In this document: piece by piece, positions 53,519 to 63,110 of the stretch | Position numbering within the stretch: the stretch's first letter is position 1 | Layout of the letters: each line of letters opens with the position of its first letter | NCBI RefSeq assembly: GCF_900176595.1 | Contig: NZ_LT838813.1 | Coordinates: 3,986,001 to 4,050,000, forward strand | Direction: 5' to 3' | DNA length: 64,000 bases | Source of the DNA: Aquiflexum balticum DSM 16537 | GTDB taxonomy: Bacteria > Bacteroidota > Bacteroidia > Cytophagales > Cyclobacteriaceae | Program-made: the position numbers and the translations under genes | Notes under the pieces: generated by a model | What the model was told of the DNA's origin: nothing | Databases searched by the model: none | What the model saw: the letters and a program-made list of their open reading frames with translations, nothing else

Positions 53519-54205
53519 TCATCTGGATTTTTTTAGTGTAAAAATTATACTGGAAGGTAATTCAGCTTCAGCACTTTTTGGCTCTCTTAAATTAATCATT
53601 GTATATCCCGTCTTTTGAAATAAATACATCCAATCCTCCAAAGTACGAAAATACCATCTATGGGGCATTTTAAAGTTTCCAGGCAGTCCTTTCCATGAAT
53701 CATTGACCCACTCACTTTTATATGTCTGTCCGTTTTTGTGAAAAGTGAATGGATGCAGGGTTTGTATGAATATATACCCATCATTTACCAATAATTCATC
53801 AATTTTTATCAATAACCTTTCAGTCATCGATTTCTCATAGAGACAAAAATTGAATATAATTCCTTCAAAAGGAGCTCCATTGATTTTGGTCCCGATTATA
53901 ATATCTTCAAAGCTTAAACATTGATAGTTTGATGATTTTCCTTTTTCCGATGCTTCTAAAATCAACCTCTCCGAACCATCTACCCCAAAGGTCTCAATTC
54001 CCTTTGTAGACAAAGCCCGGCATAACCAACCTTCTCCACATCCTAAGTCCAGGATATTTTTCAACTTGAAACCAAGAACATGGTTTATAATAGCAGGATT
54101 AGTAATTTCTCTGGAAGGTATCTTTTGTTCCTTTAACACTTTGATCCATTCCTCAGCATTAATGTCCCATGAATTACTGATTGATGTAGTTTTTTCCGAT
54201 GGCAT
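53519..54205 (-). CDS. Class I SAM-dependent methyltransferase
   Basis: 228 residues: NILDLGCGEGWLCRAL (about 54-69) is motif I, ETFGVDGSERLI holds the ribose-binding Asp, and DELLVNDGYIFIQTLHPFTF the post-motif strand. It starts the three-gene minus-strand run. The substrate is unknown. Confidence 0.87.
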   Translation of the reverse strand: MPSEKTTSISNSWDINAEEWIKVLKEQKIPSREITNPAIINHVLGFKLKNILDLGCGEGWLCRALSTKGIETFGVDGSERLILEASEKGKSSNYQCLSFEDIIIGTKINGAPFEGIIFNFCLYEKSMTERLLIKIDELLVNDGYIFIQTLHPFTFHKNGQTYKSEWVNDSWKGLPGNFKMPHRWYFRTLEDWMYLFQKTGYTMINLREPKSAEAELPSSIIFTLKKSR

Positions 54206-54227
54206 ACAAATAAATTAAACTATTTTA

Positions 54228-54660
54228 TACATTTCATGGCAGTGAACATGATCAGTTTTACATCTTCTGGGACTCCAGCCACACTTCCTGTTCCCAACAG
54301 CAGGACACCGACTACTCTGTTTGCCTTATTCAAAACCATGACCTTGGACTGCTCCACAAATTCTATTTTGTCCTTTTCCCATCCTTCCAGCAAAACACTG
54401 TAAGCCTGTCTTGAGAAAGCAATTTATGGACATAAAGAAAGGCTGACTTTGCACCGATAGGTCAGTTGGATTTTAGCAACTTGGGATAAGGAATTGATGT
54501 TTGAAGTATTTATAACATTTCATGTTTTTTGAGAAATTGTTTATGGTACCATCCCAGGAAGTGAACAATCAAGACCAAGAGGAAAAGGAATAATTAGGTG
54601 AGAGGGTTATGTAGGAAGCTATTTGCCGGCCCAGCTGTCCTCTGCCTAACTTGTGGCATA
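54228..54660 (-). pseudogene. Decayed radC copy with its upstream region
   Basis: Minus-strand remnant of the gene at 58499-58966. Shared words include AGCAGTGAACATGATCAG-type sequence at 54235-54255, GTTCCCAACAGCAG, AATTCTATTTTGTCCTTTTC, TGATGTTTGAAG, AACATTTCATGTTTT, ATTGTTTATGGTACC, GACCAAGAGGAAAAGGAATA and CTAACTTGTG. The catalytic HNHPSG part is missing and frameshifts occur. This matches a partial duplication of the mobile element's left part. Confidence 0.8.
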
Positions 54661-54853
54661 ATAGAAAAAATGTTTGGGAAATTTTTATAAATTAAGTAAT
54701 TCTATTCAAACCTTCCATGACAAATTTTTATTCAGCTCAAAAGGAAATATTTTAGAGAATAGTTATTCCGTATTATAATTATTGTTTTGATTTATCTTTA
54801 TCTGTAAAACCGAATTCAGAATGAACTTTGATAAAAGACCAAACCAAAAATAA
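54661..54853. other. Promoter region of the AraC gene
   Basis: AT-rich sequence without a gene between the radC remnant and the AraC start. Confidence 0.4.
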
Positions 54854-55780
54854 ATGGGTAAATATGATAAATTAATTCCGACACTGGATATCAATAGTTT
54901 TCAACAGCTTCATTTTTCCGATTTTTCTAATAATTACTCACTTGATTCTATAATCCAAGAAGATTTTATTATACAGAGGCTAGAGGAAACTATGAATACT
55001 ATAAAATTGCCGATTCCTCCACACAGGAAAACAGTGTATGATTTAGTCCTTGTTACCCATGGAGAAGCTTTGAGAACATCTGGCCTGAATAATTATACGC
55101 TGAAAAAGCAACAGATTTTTTTTATGCCTGCCAATCAGATAACCTCTACTCCTTTTATAAGTAAGGATATAAAGGGATACTATTTCCATTTCAGTTTGGG
55201 GTTTGTGGAAAGTCTACAGTTATTTTTGGATAAATTAACGCTTTTCAAAACAGACCGACCCCCACTTTTATCACTTGATAAAAATGCTGCTGATTCCATC
55301 AATCAAAAGCTGGCAGGCCTGGAGTCGGTTTATTTAGGAAAGGTCAAAAATAAAACAGAACTGATTGCCCTTAAATTGATGGAATTACTATTCGAAATTG
55401 AGACCTATTTGCCTGATCAGGCAGAAGAAATAAAGCTGTCCACATCGGAAAAAATCACTGGTAGGTTCAAACAATTGGTTAATGAAAAAATCAGATCTTT
55501 TAAAAAAGTAAGCGATTATGCTGATTTTTTGAATATTACCCCCAATCATTTAAATAAATGTGTTAAATCAGTAACAGGCAAATCTTCTCATTACTGGATA
55601 CAGGAAATGTTATTGCTTGAAAGCAAAACCCTGCTCAATCGACATGATCTGTCAATTGCTGATATTTCTTTCGAACTGAATTTTGAAGATGTAAGCTATT
55701 TTAGCCGGTTTTTTAAGGCCAATACAGGCATTTCCCCCTCAGCGTATAGAAAAAAAGTAACTGAATCCCTTTCTGCTTAA
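54854..55780 (+). CDS. AraC family transcriptional regulator
   Basis: 308 residues: cupin-like N-terminal sensing domain (IPPHRKTVYDLVLVTHGEAL, KKQQIFFMPANQI) and two C-terminal helix-turn-helices, VSDYADFLNITPNHLNKCVKS and LSIADISFELNFEDVSYFSRFFKANTG, ending PSAYRK. It heads a plus-strand series that ends with an orphan NqrB homologue and probably activates it. Confidence 0.92.
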   Translation: MGKYDKLIPTLDINSFQQLHFSDFSNNYSLDSIIQEDFIIQRLEETMNTIKLPIPPHRKTVYDLVLVTHGEALRTSGLNNYTLKKQQIFFMPANQITSTPFISKDIKGYYFHFSLGFVESLQLFLDKLTLFKTDRPPLLSLDKNAADSINQKLAGLESVYLGKVKNKTELIALKLMELLFEIETYLPDQAEEIKLSTSEKITGRFKQLVNEKIRSFKKVSDYADFLNITPNHLNKCVKSVTGKSSHYWIQEMLLLESKTLLNRHDLSIADISFELNFEDVSYFSRFFKANTGISPSAYRKKVTESLSA

Positions 55781-55885
55781 ATTTTCTGATCGGGTTATTT
55801 TTGATTGATAATCACAAAAATGTGCTTGATTTTTACCATTTTTTTGACCCTATCAACTTTAGTTTTGCATAAAAATAACAATTAT

Positions 55886-56560
55886 ATGCGAAACATTATT
55901 TCACTTCTCTTTCTGTTTGCTGTTGGTTGTTCCATGGAGGCTTTTGCCCAAGACCCAGGTACAGGAAGACCTCCTATGAGTCCACCGATTCAGCCGGAGT
56001 TTCAGATTGGCATTAATAAGCTTCTTTTTCAAAACATTCTAATCAAGCCTTTGGATAAAGGTCACAGGTTCGATTTTTTCAACATCACCTATTTCGACTC
56101 ACATTTTAATGAGGAAGACAAGCCATTCAATGAAGGGCTTATTCAATCATATGTGGCTTACAATTTCGTAAAAGGAGTAGGTATTGGAGTAGGAGGGACT
56201 TATAACTCTTTTACCGGAGTTTCCCCTAACCTCGTAGGACAATTTGTCAACGCAGGCCGAAGCCACCTGATCGTTTTTTTTGTTGCAGCCCATTTGAAAT
56301 CCACACCTTCTTATGAGGCATTTACCCAGATCCAATTTCGCCCGGCTTTGTCTGAAAATATAAGACTGTTTACCCAGTTGATGGCATTGACCAATTGGAC
56401 CAGACTTGAAGTCCATAGCCGAAGCTTTCAGCAGTTCAGGCTTGGACTGGATGTGAAAAACTACCAGTTTGGCTTTGGTGCCGATTTCGATCAATATGGC
56501 CCTATCCGTCAGTCAAAAACAAATTTGGGACTCTTTATCAGGACTGAAATCTTTAATTAA
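55886..56560 (+). CDS. Exported beta-rich protein
   Basis: 224 residues from ATG 55886, giving the signal MRNIISLLFLFAVGCSMEAFA with cleavage after AFA-Q. The mature part is proline-rich at first (PGTGRPPMSPPIQPEFQ) and then strand-rich, ending GLFIRTEIF; an outer-membrane barrel or periplasmic protein. The longer start at 55805 places 27 hydrophobic residues before this signal and is less likely. Confidence 0.65.
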   Translation: MRNIISLLFLFAVGCSMEAFAQDPGTGRPPMSPPIQPEFQIGINKLLFQNILIKPLDKGHRFDFFNITYFDSHFNEEDKPFNEGLIQSYVAYNFVKGVGIGVGGTYNSFTGVSPNLVGQFVNAGRSHLIVFFVAAHLKSTPSYEAFTQIQFRPALSENIRLFTQLMALTNWTRLEVHSRSFQQFRLGLDVKNYQFGFGADFDQYGPIRQSKTNLGLFIRTEIFN

Positions 56561-56567
56561 AAGAAGG

Positions 56568-56933
56568 ATGAAATTTAACATTCGTACCAAAGCCATTGCC
56601 AAAGCCATTTGTGTTTTGGCTGTAGGTATTACTCTATTGACCAAAATACTCCAAGTCTCTGAGGTGCTTTCCCAAATGGAGGCCATTGGACTTCAGGAGA
56701 TGCTTCCTCTTCTTATCGGATTGGAAGCCACAGCTTTGATTTTATACATCTTCCCAAGGACTGCAAGGGTTGGTTTTTTCTTATTGGTTGCCTATTACGG
56801 AGGGGCGATAGCGGTCAATTTACATCAACCCTCGCAAGCTGTTCCGGCTATAGTATTTATGGTTATTATATGGGTAACAACCTTTATCCAGATGCCTGAA
56901 ATATTTGGCTACAGCGAAAGTTTAACGAATTAA
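56568..56933 (+). CDS. DoxX-like membrane protein
   Basis: 121 residues from ATG 56568, behind a good AAGGA ribosome site. Four transmembrane helices (about 10-27, 42-60, 66-83 and 94-112) with the DoxX-family pattern of quinone-oxidase-associated proteins. It lies 7 bases after the exported-protein gene and 6 before DUF2798. Confidence 0.7.
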   Translation: MKFNIRTKAIAKAICVLAVGITLLTKILQVSEVLSQMEAIGLQEMLPLLIGLEATALILYIFPRTARVGFFLLVAYYGGAIAVNLHQPSQAVPAIVFMVIIWVTTFIQMPEIFGYSESLTN

Positions 56934-56939
56934 GGTGCA

Positions 56940-57167
56940 ATGAAATTTAAACCTGAACAAGCTCATATGCTTTTCATCTTCTCGGTGTCCATTATGATGA
57001 CAGCGGTGATGTCATTTGCAATTCTACTTTTGAGGATAGGCTTGAAAGAAGACTTTTTCGTTATTTGGATCAGTGATTTTATTGTCGGGTGTATTTTCTC
57101 TTTACCGGCTGGGTTCATTCTTGTTCCTTTGATCAAAAAATGGATAGATAAAAGGACAGCGAGATAA
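56940..57167 (+). CDS. DUF2798 membrane protein
   Basis: 75 residues with two transmembrane helices, LFIFSVSIMMTAVMSFAILLL and FIVGCIFSLPAGFILVPLIKK, the typical DUF2798 composition. Function unknown. Co-transcribed with the DoxX-like gene. Confidence 0.75.
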   Translation: MKFKPEQAHMLFIFSVSIMMTAVMSFAILLLRIGLKEDFFVIWISDFIVGCIFSLPAGFILVPLIKKWIDKRTAR

Positions 57168-57197
57168 ATATGTAATCAGTTTAAATCTTATTTATTT

Positions 57198-58421
57198 ATG
57201 AAGATAGTAAGTAAAAATCTGTCTAAAATCCGGCCATATGTCGAAAAAGGAGGGAAATATGAGAAATGGTTCTACCTATTTAATATGATAGATACTATTC
57301 TGATGGTTCCAAACCACACTACCTCTGTGAAAGGAGTTCAGGTAAGTGATGCAATTGACCTCAAAAGATATATGATTACGGTCGTGGTATCCTTGATTCC
57401 GGTTTTAATTTTTGGGATTTGGAATTCGGGCCACCAACATTACTTAGCCATTGGTGAATCAGTTACTTTTTATTATAAAATAGTACTAGGACTAGAATTG
57501 GTTATCCCAATAATTATTGTTGCATATAGTGTGGGAGGTGTAGTGGAGGTAACTTTTGCCTTGGTAAGAAAACATCCGGTTAATGAGGGCTTTTTGGTAA
57601 CAGGGATGTTGATTCCACTAATCCTACCGGTAACCGTCCCTTTATGGCAGGTAGGACTTGCCACGGCATTTGCTTTGGTAATTGCCAAAGAAGTTTTTGG
57701 TGGTACAGGTATGAATATCCTGAATGTAGCCATGACCGCAAGGGCATTCCTTTATTTTTCCTACCCTTCACAGCTTTCCGGGGAAATCTGGACTTACATT
57801 CCTGATCCGTCGAAATTGGTGGATGGTTATTCCGGGGCCACTGCATTGGCGATTGCCCAGGAAACTGTTTCAATGCATGGATCAGGGATTTCAATTATTG
57901 AAAATTTATCCAAAGCTGGCCTCTGGAGTGGTGAAAACCTATTTTCATTCTGGAACATGTTTGTTGGGGCCATTCCCGGTTCTATAGCAGAAACATCAAC
58001 CCTCGCCTGTCTTTTAGGAGCTGCAATCTTGATATTCACTGGGGTGGGAAGTTATAAAATCATTTTAAGCGTTTTTTCCGGAGCATTGGTGATGGGGTAT
58101 TTCTTTAATTTTTTGGCTTATTTGGGAATTCAGTCTGCTTATTTTGAACTTCCATCTACCTATCATCTGGTGATGGGAGGATTGGCCTTTGCCGCAGTAT
58201 ACATGGCGACAGATCCTGTTACAGCCTCCCAGACTGAAGGAGGGAAATGGATTTATGGATTTTTGATTGGGGTATTGACCATCGTCATCAGGGCTGTCAA
58301 CCCAGCTTATCCAGAGGGAGTAATGCTGGCAGTTTTGTTTATGAATGTGTTTGCCCCCCTGATCGATTATTATATTGTTAAGCAAAATAAGAATAGAAGA
58401 TTGAAGAGGGCTTTACGATAG
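57198..58421 (+). CDS. Orphan NqrB/RnfD-family protein
   Basis: 407-residue membrane flavoprotein of the NqrB/RnfD family. Many transmembrane helices; the flavin attachment motif GYSGATAL (210-217) provides Thr215, to which FMN is covalently bound by ApbE in Na+-NQR. TSVKGVQVSDAIDLKRYM at the N-terminus and MATDPVTASQTEGGKWIYG near the end are NqrB-like. No other nqr or rnf gene and no apbE is nearby, so it may be a second, free-standing NqrB used by a different electron-transfer chain. Confidence 0.85.
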   Translation: MKIVSKNLSKIRPYVEKGGKYEKWFYLFNMIDTILMVPNHTTSVKGVQVSDAIDLKRYMITVVVSLIPVLIFGIWNSGHQHYLAIGESVTFYYKIVLGLELVIPIIIVAYSVGGVVEVTFALVRKHPVNEGFLVTGMLIPLILPVTVPLWQVGLATAFALVIAKEVFGGTGMNILNVAMTARAFLYFSYPSQLSGEIWTYIPDPSKLVDGYSGATALAIAQETVSMHGSGISIIENLSKAGLWSGENLFSFWNMFVGAIPGSIAETSTLACLLGAAILIFTGVGSYKIILSVFSGALVMGYFFNFLAYLGIQSAYFELPSTYHLVMGGLAFAAVYMATDPVTASQTEGGKWIYGFLIGVLTIVIRAVNPAYPEGVMLAVLFMNVFAPLIDYYIVKQNKNRRLKRALR

Positions 58422-58492
58422 TCCAAAAAAAGTGAAAACTAAAGAGAAAGCCCCAAAATAAACTTCTCAATGACCATTTATCCATAAAAAAA

Positions 58493-58512
58493 AAGGGCCT
58501 AAAGCAGCCCTT
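58493..58512 (-). terminator. Terminator overlapping the radC stop
   Basis: AGGGC / GCCCT arms that include the last codons and TAG of the RadC-like gene; on the minus strand T residues follow. Confidence 0.75.
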
Positions 58513-58966
58513 CATCCGCAAAGGAAAAAAATCCTTCTTGGGTTACGATAATGTGGTCAAGTAATGGCAGATCGAGAATTTCTCCGGCTTCTTTGACTTT
58601 TTGGGTCAGTAATTTGTCTTGTTTAGAAGGCATCAGATTTCCCGAAGGATGGTTGTGGCTGATGACGATTCCGGAAGCATTACATTTTATAGCAGTGAAC
58701 ATGATCAGTTTCACATCAATTGTAACACCTGCCACACTTCCTGTTCCCAACAGCAGCACACCGATTACCTTGTTGGCCCTGTTCAGGACCATGACTTTGA
58801 ACTGTTCGACAAATTCTATTTTGTCCTTGTCCCAACCTTCCAGCAATATACTGTATGCCTGACGGGAGCATGCAATTTTTGGACAGGCTGATAATTTGAC
58901 TTTGGGATGATAGGACAGTTGGATTTCGGCAACCTGGGACGATAAACTGATGTTTGAAGTTTCCAT
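58499..58966 (-). CDS. radC: RadC-family JAB-domain protein
   Basis: 155 residues, MPN/JAB-fold metalloprotein. SHNHPSGNLMPSKQD (103-117) has the JAMM pattern H-x-H-x10-D, the HNHPSG at 104-109 being the RadC signature. It lacks the helix-hairpin-helix of chromosomal RadC, as usual in plasmid and ICE copies. It lies next to the mob genes and belongs to the mobilisable element. A broken duplicate is at 54.2 kb. Confidence 0.9.
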   Translation of the reverse strand: METSNISLSSQVAEIQLSYHPKVKLSACPKIACSRQAYSILLEGWDKDKIEFVEQFKVMVLNRANKVIGVLLLGTGSVAGVTIDVKLIMFTAIKCNASGIVISHNHPSGNLMPSKQDKLLTQKVKEAGEILDLPLLDHIIVTQEGFFSFADEGLL

Positions 58967-59438
58967 AACATTTCATGTTTTAGTGAGAAATTGTTTATGG
59001 TACCCTCCCAGGATGTGGGCAATAAAGACCAAGAGGAAAAGGAATAAATGGCTATGCGAGGGCAGGCGAGGGGGTTATGCCGGAAGCTCTTGGTCGCCCC
59101 TGCAGCCCACATCCTAACTTGTGCCATGAATCAATTGAATTAAAAACATTATGGTTATCGGCTTCTTTGCTAATAACCCAAAATTCTTCTACAAACAGGA
59201 CGGAAGACCGATGTATCGGACATTTCAGTTTCCTATCGAGATTTATACCGAATTACCTTTTTACTGAAATCATTGCATACTTTCATAAAGAACAGTGGGT
59301 TTTCATTATTACCAGCAAAAGCAATCAGCTAATTTTAATAAGGCGAAAATGTCATCTTCGGCGGAGTAATTTTGCTAACTGCTAACTGCGACTGCCTACT
59401 GAAAAACTTCAACCTCCAACTCCCAACTTCCAACTTCC
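58967..59438. other. 472-base spacer with direct-repeat tracts
   Basis: The left half is the region upstream of radC and is matched by 54480-54660. The right end has short tandem words (gctaactgctaactgc; caactcccaacttccaac). A minus-strand frame starting MAQVRMWAAGATKSFRHNPL could be a small gene, since its start is kept in the 54.2-kb copy, but the evidence is weak. Confidence 0.45.
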
Positions 59439-61427
59439 CTACACCTTCCCCTTCACCAAAATCAAATGCTTCAACCCAGGATCATCAGAAAGCCTCTGAA
59501 GCTCCGAATGAATAATGTCCTGTATGTCCTGCTTGATCTGGGAATAATTTTTCTGTACAAGTGAATTGTCTATTTTCCTGATTTCAGGGATGTCCTTATA
59601 CCCCGATTCCTCCGATTTGATTGCCTGATGGTCATTGATGATTTCGCAGTGAAATGCTTTTAGGGTTATCTTACAATCAGGATTGTCAGCCACCAAACCA
59701 ACAAACTCCCCTGAGGAAAGTGAGGCTATTTTTGAGGGTGGAACAGCAGCATCAAGTTGCTTAGATTTGCTGATGGAAGTATCCCCACTGTTGATGGAAA
59801 GGCTCTGCCTGTCCTGCATGATTTTACCGATCCTGTCCGATAGTTGCCGTGCAGAATCCCCTGTCACCTGTCCCGAAATGATATTGCCCACAATCCCCAT
59901 GATGACATCTGCCTGTTCCCTGCCATAGTCTTTTCGCAATTGGCTCAGGTCCTGAATCCCCAATATGGTAGATACTTTGTTGCTTCTTGCTGTGGCGATC
60001 AGGCTGTCAATTCCATTGAGGTAAATGGTCGGAAACTCATCAAAAATCAAACTGGATTTTAGCTTTCCTTTTTGGTTGACCAGTTTCACCAGGCGGTTGA
60101 CATAGAGGGAGAGAACTGCGCCATAGGTCTGGATTTTCTGTGGATTGTTGCCCATACAGACGATCTTTGGTTCATCGGGATTGTTGATGTCAAGGGTAAA
60201 ATCATTGCCCGAAAGCACATAGTATAACTGCGGGGAAGAGAGCCTGGCCATGGAGATTTTGGCTGAGGCAATCTGTCCTTCCAACTGTTCCATCACATCA
60301 TTGAGATAGGCATTGACAAAGGGGTTGATCAGCACATCGATTTCCTTTTCCAGTCTAAGCAAAGTGAAAAGATGATCGTATTCTGCCTGCATCAGTTCAA
60401 TGACATGGGGCAAGGTGCAGTACTCCCCATCCTTGTATTTTCTCAGAAACCAGATCACGGCTGTCAAAAAATTGATGGGTGATTCGACAAAGAAATCCCC
60501 CTGTTTTTTGATCCATTCCCGATTGAGTCCCATCAGAATTGTCCTGGCGGATTCCGCTGCATCTGTGATGTCGGTCATGGATTCAGGGACCAATGGATTG
60601 CAGCGGTGGGTCCTTGACAGCGCATCAAAATTGATCACAAAGAACTTTGGGGAGACCTGATAGCTGCCCTTGTTTTTCAGCCAACAGTTGTAAACGATCC
60701 TGGACAGGTCATCAAATTTGAAGTCGTACACAAACATGGAAAAGCCCTTTTCTATATGCTGGGTGATGGCATGGCGGATCACAAAATAACTCTTTCCAGC
60801 CCCTGGTGTTCCTAATACCAACAATGCCCGGAATGGGTTGATGATATTGATCCAACTGTTTTTTTGCTTTCCCTTCAGGTAGTATTTGGAGGGGAGGTTA
60901 ACGGAAAATTCATTGCACAGCTTCCTTTCTTCCTGGGGAAAAGTTTCATTGTCACGGTTGAAAATATCCCCTTCCAGCCTTTGTCTGATGATCTTGGAGA
61001 GAACCGTCCCACCTGACAATATCATTAGAAATCCTAAACCTGTGGTACCTATATAAAGGATGCCAAGACTTTCTTCATCCAGTGATAAATCGAAAAAAAA
61101 ATGACTCAAAAAGTAGATCAGCAATCCCGGTATGATCAAGAAAATGGCATGTTTGTAGGTTGATTTTTCATCTTTTCTTCCTTTGGCACCCAACAAAGAA
61201 ATCAACAACATCCCCAGGGCAATCAACTTTGAAAAATTGAAATTCCTATACAAACCTGTCCCGACAACATTACCCAAAAGGTTGTCCGAGAACGGGGATA
61301 CCAATCCCCAAAGGGCAAATGTCCCATAACAATAATAATAGAAATGGAGTGCCAATACTGCTATCCCCATCATTCTGGTCATATCCAAAATCTTCCTCAA
61401 AGCCTGTTCGTTCTCTCCTGTATGCAT
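59439..61427 (-). CDS. mobC: TraG/VirD4-like coupling protein (MobC)
   Basis: 662-residue conjugative coupling ATPase. Two N-terminal transmembrane pairs (about 24-80 and 92-140), Walker A GTPGAGKS (206-213), VYDFKFDD after it, and Walker B SSLIFDEFPT; the RQLSDRIGK segment is also typical. In Bacteroides elements MobC brings the MobA/MobB-DNA complex to a helper's transfer channel. It is 20 bases downstream of the relaxase gene in one minus-strand operon. Confidence 0.9.
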   Translation of the reverse strand: MHTGENEQALRKILDMTRMMGIAVLALHFYYYCYGTFALWGLVSPFSDNLLGNVVGTGLYRNFNFSKLIALGMLLISLLGAKGRKDEKSTYKHAIFLIIPGLLIYFLSHFFFDLSLDEESLGILYIGTTGLGFLMILSGGTVLSKIIRQRLEGDIFNRDNETFPQEERKLCNEFSVNLPSKYYLKGKQKNSWINIINPFRALLVLGTPGAGKSYFVIRHAITQHIEKGFSMFVYDFKFDDLSRIVYNCWLKNKGSYQVSPKFFVINFDALSRTHRCNPLVPESMTDITDAAESARTILMGLNREWIKKQGDFFVESPINFLTAVIWFLRKYKDGEYCTLPHVIELMQAEYDHLFTLLRLEKEIDVLINPFVNAYLNDVMEQLEGQIASAKISMARLSSPQLYYVLSGNDFTLDINNPDEPKIVCMGNNPQKIQTYGAVLSLYVNRLVKLVNQKGKLKSSLIFDEFPTIYLNGIDSLIATARSNKVSTILGIQDLSQLRKDYGREQADVIMGIVGNIISGQVTGDSARQLSDRIGKIMQDRQSLSINSGDTSISKSKQLDAAVPPSKIASLSSGEFVGLVADNPDCKITLKAFHCEIINDHQAIKSEESGYKDIPEIRKIDNSLVQKNYSQIKQDIQDIIHSELQRLSDDPGLKHLILVKGKV

Positions 61428-61446
61428 GTCGTTCTATTTTGTTTTT

Positions 61447-62736
61447 TTAAGGTTTTTTGATCCCTTTCTTCTTCTTTTTCTTCCGCTTTTTCCAATCAAA
61501 TGGAACATAGCTGTAACTGCTTTCAGGCCCCATCAATGTTTCCAATAACCCTGATTCACTACCATCTGATCTGGTCATATTTAGTGGTAATTCATCAGCA
61601 TTTTTTTCATTTTGTGACTTGCTTGGGTTGGAAGTCAGATCATTTTTTTGCTTGTCCACAGTTGCCATGAGGGTAGGGGAGTGACCGACTCCAAGTGCTT
61701 CTTTCAAACCTTTGGCAGCGTATTTTTTACCCAAGGCACTGCCATTAAATACCGTCCGGTTCCTATGGTCGACATAGGTGATTCCAAAGATTCTGCCCTC
61801 TTGGTTTTGTCTGATTACCAAACTAATTCCCTTTTTGTCAAGGGCTTCTTTCAGCTCCGAAAGTCCTTTTATGTCCGTCCTGATAAGGCTCATATCAATG
61901 ACGGATTTAAGATCCTGAGCATGTTTTTGCCGGGCCAACTCATTGCCTACAAACTTGGATTCAATAAATGGCAGGGTGGCCTTAAAGGCAAAAAGACTGG
62001 CTTTGATGGGAACGCCAACCTTGGTCCCATCACTGTCCAAAACCCGGTAATACAATCCCTTGTGTTTGAAAACCCTGGACTCTTCACTGCCCCTGTCAGC
62101 AGTGATGTTGTAACATTTCAGTACTGCATTTAACTCAGGAAGGGAGGTGAATTTGTAGTTGTTCAATACATGCTGCAGCACATTGCCAATTGCTTTTTTG
62201 GTTTCTGATTTCCCATATTCCGCCTGCCTGACATGTATGGGATCCGGGATATATAATTGCCGTTTTTGATCTTCGGCCCTGACCAACCCAAACTGTTTTT
62301 CGATGGATTTTCGGACCGGTTCGGATTTGGTTTTTCCGATATTGTGGAGGGGAATTCTTTTGCCGTCAAGCTGAATATTGGTGGTGACGATATGCAGGTG
62401 GGGATGACCTGCATCATGGTGCTGATAGACCATGTAGGGTTGGTTTCCAAAACCTATCCCATCCATATAGCCCCTTGAAATCTCCTTCAAGGTTTCCGGT
62501 TCCAGCTTTTCATCAGGTGAAAAATTCAGGGAAATATGTACCGCATTCACCTTGGATCGGTCGTTTTGGGAAGCTTGTTTCGAAAGAAACCTGAGGCTAT
62601 TTTCAGGGCTTAACTGCTCTGGTGAAATCGGGAAATTCTCAGCCAAAATCCTGTTGGCCACACCCTCCGCCACCTTGTTTTCATTATAGTGAAAGGGTCT
62701 TCTCAGGGAATTTCCGGACTTTATGACCGCAACCAT
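61447..62736 (-). CDS. mobB: Relaxase (MobB type)
   Basis: 429-residue mobilisation nuclease. VYQHHDAGHPHLHIVTTN (103-120) has the three-histidine metal site H-x-D-x2-H-P-H-x-H; the catalytic Tyr is probably in the first 20 residues (FHYNEN, Tyr17). The C-terminus is lysine-rich (KKRKKKKKKG). It nicks at oriT and binds the 5' end. The start overlaps the mobA gene by 16 bases. Confidence 0.92.
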   Translation of the reverse strand: MVAVIKSGNSLRRPFHYNENKVAEGVANRILAENFPISPEQLSPENSLRFLSKQASQNDRSKVNAVHISLNFSPDEKLEPETLKEISRGYMDGIGFGNQPYMVYQHHDAGHPHLHIVTTNIQLDGKRIPLHNIGKTKSEPVRKSIEKQFGLVRAEDQKRQLYIPDPIHVRQAEYGKSETKKAIGNVLQHVLNNYKFTSLPELNAVLKCYNITADRGSEESRVFKHKGLYYRVLDSDGTKVGVPIKASLFAFKATLPFIESKFVGNELARQKHAQDLKSVIDMSLIRTDIKGLSELKEALDKKGISLVIRQNQEGRIFGITYVDHRNRTVFNGSALGKKYAAKGLKEALGVGHSPTLMATVDKQKNDLTSNPSKSQNEKNADELPLNMTRSDGSESGLLETLMGPESSYSYVPFDWKKRKKKKKKGIKKP

Positions 62737-63110
62737 TTTTCAGCAGTTTGGTGCAGGTAATGTTCTAATACTGTCAGGAATTCCAGCACTTTTTTTTGCT
62801 CCGATTCCAATCCGGGAACCAACTTTTTTGCTTCCGTGGGACCCAATGCATTTAGTTTCCTGACCGTTTGGTTGAAGTTGTTGGCAATGCCATGGATGTC
62901 TTTTTTGAGGGCTGAAAGTTCCCCGATGATATCCTTGAGGGCAGGGTTTTGATATACGCCGATAATAGGTTTGCGGAGCAGCATGGCCCGGGCATAGTCA
63001 CTGATTCTTTGGTGGACGGAGCCTGAAAATGCCCTGTGAATCCTGTCATATTCTGCCGCTGTCAGGCGGATGTGCAGCCATTTATTTCTGTTGCTTTTGT
63101 TATCCTTCAT
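62721..63110 (-). CDS. mobA: Relaxosome protein (MobA type)
   Basis: 129 residues from ATG 63110 (an alternative ATG at 63134 adds eight). NKWLHIRLTAAEYDRIHRAF is the ribbon-helix-helix-like N-terminus that binds oriT, and SDYARAMLLRKPI and ELSALKKDIHGIANNFNQTVRKLN complete the family pattern. It is first in the mobA-mobB-mobC operon. Confidence 0.88.
   Translation of the reverse strand: MKDNKSNRNKWLHIRLTAAEYDRIHRAFSGSVHQRISDYARAMLLRKPIIGVYQNPALKDIIGELSALKKDIHGIANNFNQTVRKLNALGPTEAKKLVPGLESEQKKVLEFLTVLEHYLHQTAEKWLRS

Noticed and set aside
59077-59385. A 102-codon plus-strand frame between radC and mobC.
   Set aside because: Antisense to a region that is conserved in the radC remnant as minus-strand leader; peptide composition is not protein-like.
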